Shown: one piece after another, positions 7,257 to 7,930 of the stretch
How positions within the stretch are numbered: the first letter of the stretch is position 1
How the letters are laid out: each line of letters starts with the position of its first letter
Assembly (NCBI RefSeq): GCF_001983105.1
Contig: NZ_MOMC01000114.1
Coordinates: forward strand, 2,937 to 10,866
Reading direction: 5' to 3'
Length of the DNA: 7,930 nucleotides
From: Pseudofrankia asymbiotica
GTDB lineage: Bacteria > Actinomycetota > Actinomycetes > Frankiales > Frankiaceae
Notes under the pieces: generated by a model
Database searches by the model: none
What the model was told of the DNA's origin: nothing
Seen by the model: the letters and a program-made list of their open reading frames with translations, nothing else
Made by a program: the position numbers and the translations under genes

Positions 7257-7261
7257 TCACG
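7246..7261. promoter_or_regulatory. Candidate operator upstream of lcp: CGTGATA-TG-TATCACG
   Basis: A perfect 7-2-7 inverted repeat centred 52 bases before the lcp start, overlapping the proposed -10 element. A further half-site ATCACG follows at 7267-7272, 11 bases after the one at 7256-7261. Size and position fit a dimeric repressor, such as a TetR- or GntR-family protein, blocking RNA polymerase. TetR-family regulators (LcpR) are known for lcp genes in other actinomycetes; whether this is such a site cannot be told from here. Confidence 0.45.
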
Positions 7262-7290
7262 GTGTCATCACGCGCACGGTGCGGCTCACG

Positions 7291-7296
7291 AAGGAG
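7291..7296 (+). promoter_or_regulatory. Ribosome binding site of lcp
   Basis: AAGGAG is 8 bases before ATG 7305, a near-ideal Shine-Dalgarno sequence. It fixes the start so that the twin-arginine motif falls at residues 5-10. Confidence 0.7.
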
Positions 7297-7304
7297 TTCG
7301 GGAC

Positions 7305-7930
7305 ATGGTGGACCTGAGCAGGCGCAAGGTGTTGATCTCGGGTGGAGCCCTGGGCGCGCTCGGTGCGCTGGGTGCGGTCGCGCCGACGCAGGCGCGCGCC
7401 GCGGCGGCGGCCTGGACGTGGCCGGCCAGTGGCTCGGTGGCGGGTAGCGGCGCTGGCGCCGACCCGGCATGGGTGTGGGATGCCGAGGCCGATCCGGTGG
7501 TCGCCTCGTTGTTCGACCGCGGCCTGGTGCCCCAGGTCAACGAGCTGTTGTGGAACTGGACCCGCAACGACCAGCCGTTGCCGGCCGGCTTACCGGCGGA
7601 TCTGCGGGACTTCATCGAGCACGCCCGTCAGCTGCCCTCGTGGGCGGACCGGGCCAAGCTGGAGACCGCCGCCCAGTTCAACAAGGCGCGGGGGCTGTAT
7701 CTCAACCTGCTCAACGGCGTCGGCGGTGGCATGCTGAGCACCGCCATTCCCAAGGAGGCGCGCTCGGTCTACTACTCGGCGGGCGGCGCGAACATGGAGG
7801 ACCGCGTCGCCAAGACGAGCATTCTGGGCTTCGCCGTCGGTGCGCTGAACGCGTACCGGCCGGACGGCAACTGCATCGTCAACGCGGTGAAGACCCGGCT
7901 GACGCACGCGGGTGTGCGCCACCTGCTGCC
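7305..7930 (+). CDS. lcp: Latex-clearing protein (Lcp), haem rubber oxygenase, 5' part
   Basis: The first 208 residues of a secreted DUF2236-family protein; the rest lies beyond the window (Lcp proteins are about 400 residues). Lcp is a b-type haem dioxygenase that cleaves cis-1,4-polyisoprene outside the cell into oligo-isoprenoids with aldehyde and ketone ends. The N-terminus is a Tat signal: SRRKVL (5-10), a hydrophobic GALGALGALGAV core, and a likely AxA cleavage after ARA at 30-32. The residues known to matter in Lcp of Streptomyces sp. K30 (Glu148, Arg164, haem ligand Lys167, Thr168, haem ligand His198) are matched by Glu151, Arg167, Lys170, Thr171 and His201, a constant offset of +3. 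They sit in PKEARSVYY, EDRVAKTSILG and KTRLTHAGVRHLL. Codon use differs a little from the neighbours: one TTA (Leu96, 7590-7592) and four TTG. It appears to be transcribed separately from the upstream genes. A more distant DUF2236 oxygenase is the alternative, but the exact spacing argues for true Lcp. Confidence 0.88.
   Translation, partial: MVDLSRRKVLISGGALGALGALGAVAPTQARAAAAAWTWPASGSVAGSGAGADPAWVWDAEADPVVASLFDRGLVPQVNELLWNWTRNDQPLPAGLPADLRDFIEHARQLPSWADRAKLETAAQFNKARGLYLNLLNGVGGGMLSTAIPKEARSVYYSAGGANMEDRVAKTSILGFAVGALNAYRPDGNCIVNAVKTRLTHAGVRHLL

Larger units (their letters stand above)
6986..7304. other. 319-base intergenic region between dehydrogenase and lcp genes
   Basis: No gene is supported here. 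The first about 110 bases are GC-rich with several stems: CCCGCGG (7002-7008) can pair with CCGCGGG (7027-7033), or alternatively GCGGC (7017-7021) with GCCGC (7026-7030). A 7-2-7 dyad lies at 7074-7089. No T-run follows any of these, so termination of the upstream operon here is possible but unproven. From about 7165 the sequence turns clearly more AT-rich, holds the second dyad and promoter-like elements, and ends in the lcp ribosome binding site. Open frames through this stretch, for example on the - strand from 7470 down to 6973, lack coding character. Confidence 0.6.

Noticed and set aside
7273..7283. Small palindrome CGCAC-G-GTGCG before the lcp ribosome binding site
   Set aside because: Five-base GC arms around one base are expected by chance in DNA of this composition.
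1..7930. tRNA, rRNA, CRISPR array, insertion sequence or attachment site
   Set aside because: No tRNA cloverleaf, no regularly spaced repeats, no transposase-like protein and no terminal inverted repeats were seen.

Overview
High-GC actinobacterial DNA. The evidence is GC-rich third codon positions, GTG starts, 4-base stop/start overlaps and an Lcp-type rubber oxygenase gene, a family known mainly from actinomycetes. Genus cannot be read from the sequence; Streptomyces, Micromonosporaceae or Frankia relatives would all fit. Every supported gene is on the + strand.

Layout. (1) 1-288 is the 3' end of a probable substrate-binding protein of a hydrophobic/branched-chain amino-acid type (HAAT, Liv-like) ABC transporter, followed by a strong GC hairpin without a T-run. 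(2) 369-3899 holds the rest of the transporter: a fused LivH-LivM permease and two ATPases (LivG- and LivF-like) with overlapping ends. (3) 3997-5852 is an AMP-forming acyl-CoA synthetase of the long-chain (FadD15/FAA1-like) type, with an apparent single-base deletion between motifs A8 and A10. (4) 5849-6985 is an acyl-CoA dehydrogenase overlapping the ligase by 4 bases. (5) 6986-7304 is the only long intergenic stretch. It carries a tandem 15-bp repeat across the stop codon, two 7-2-7 dyads and a likely promoter/operator. (6) 7305 to the window end is the first half of a Tat-exported DUF2236 protein. I identify it as a latex-clearing protein (Lcp), because all five key active-site residues of Lcp from Streptomyces sp. 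K30 occur at exactly the same spacing.

How the genes may work together. The first five genes look like one transcription unit: import an organic acid or similar hydrophobic substrate, activate it to a CoA thioester, and start beta-oxidation. Lcp is an extracellular haem dioxygenase that cuts poly(cis-1,4-isoprene) into oligo-isoprenoid keto-aldehydes. Its products, once oxidised to acids, would need uptake, CoA activation and dehydrogenation, which are the functions encoded just upstream. The co-location suggests a polyisoprene-use locus, but lcp has its own upstream region and HAAT-ligase-dehydrogenase clusters serve many substrates, so the link is a hypothesis.
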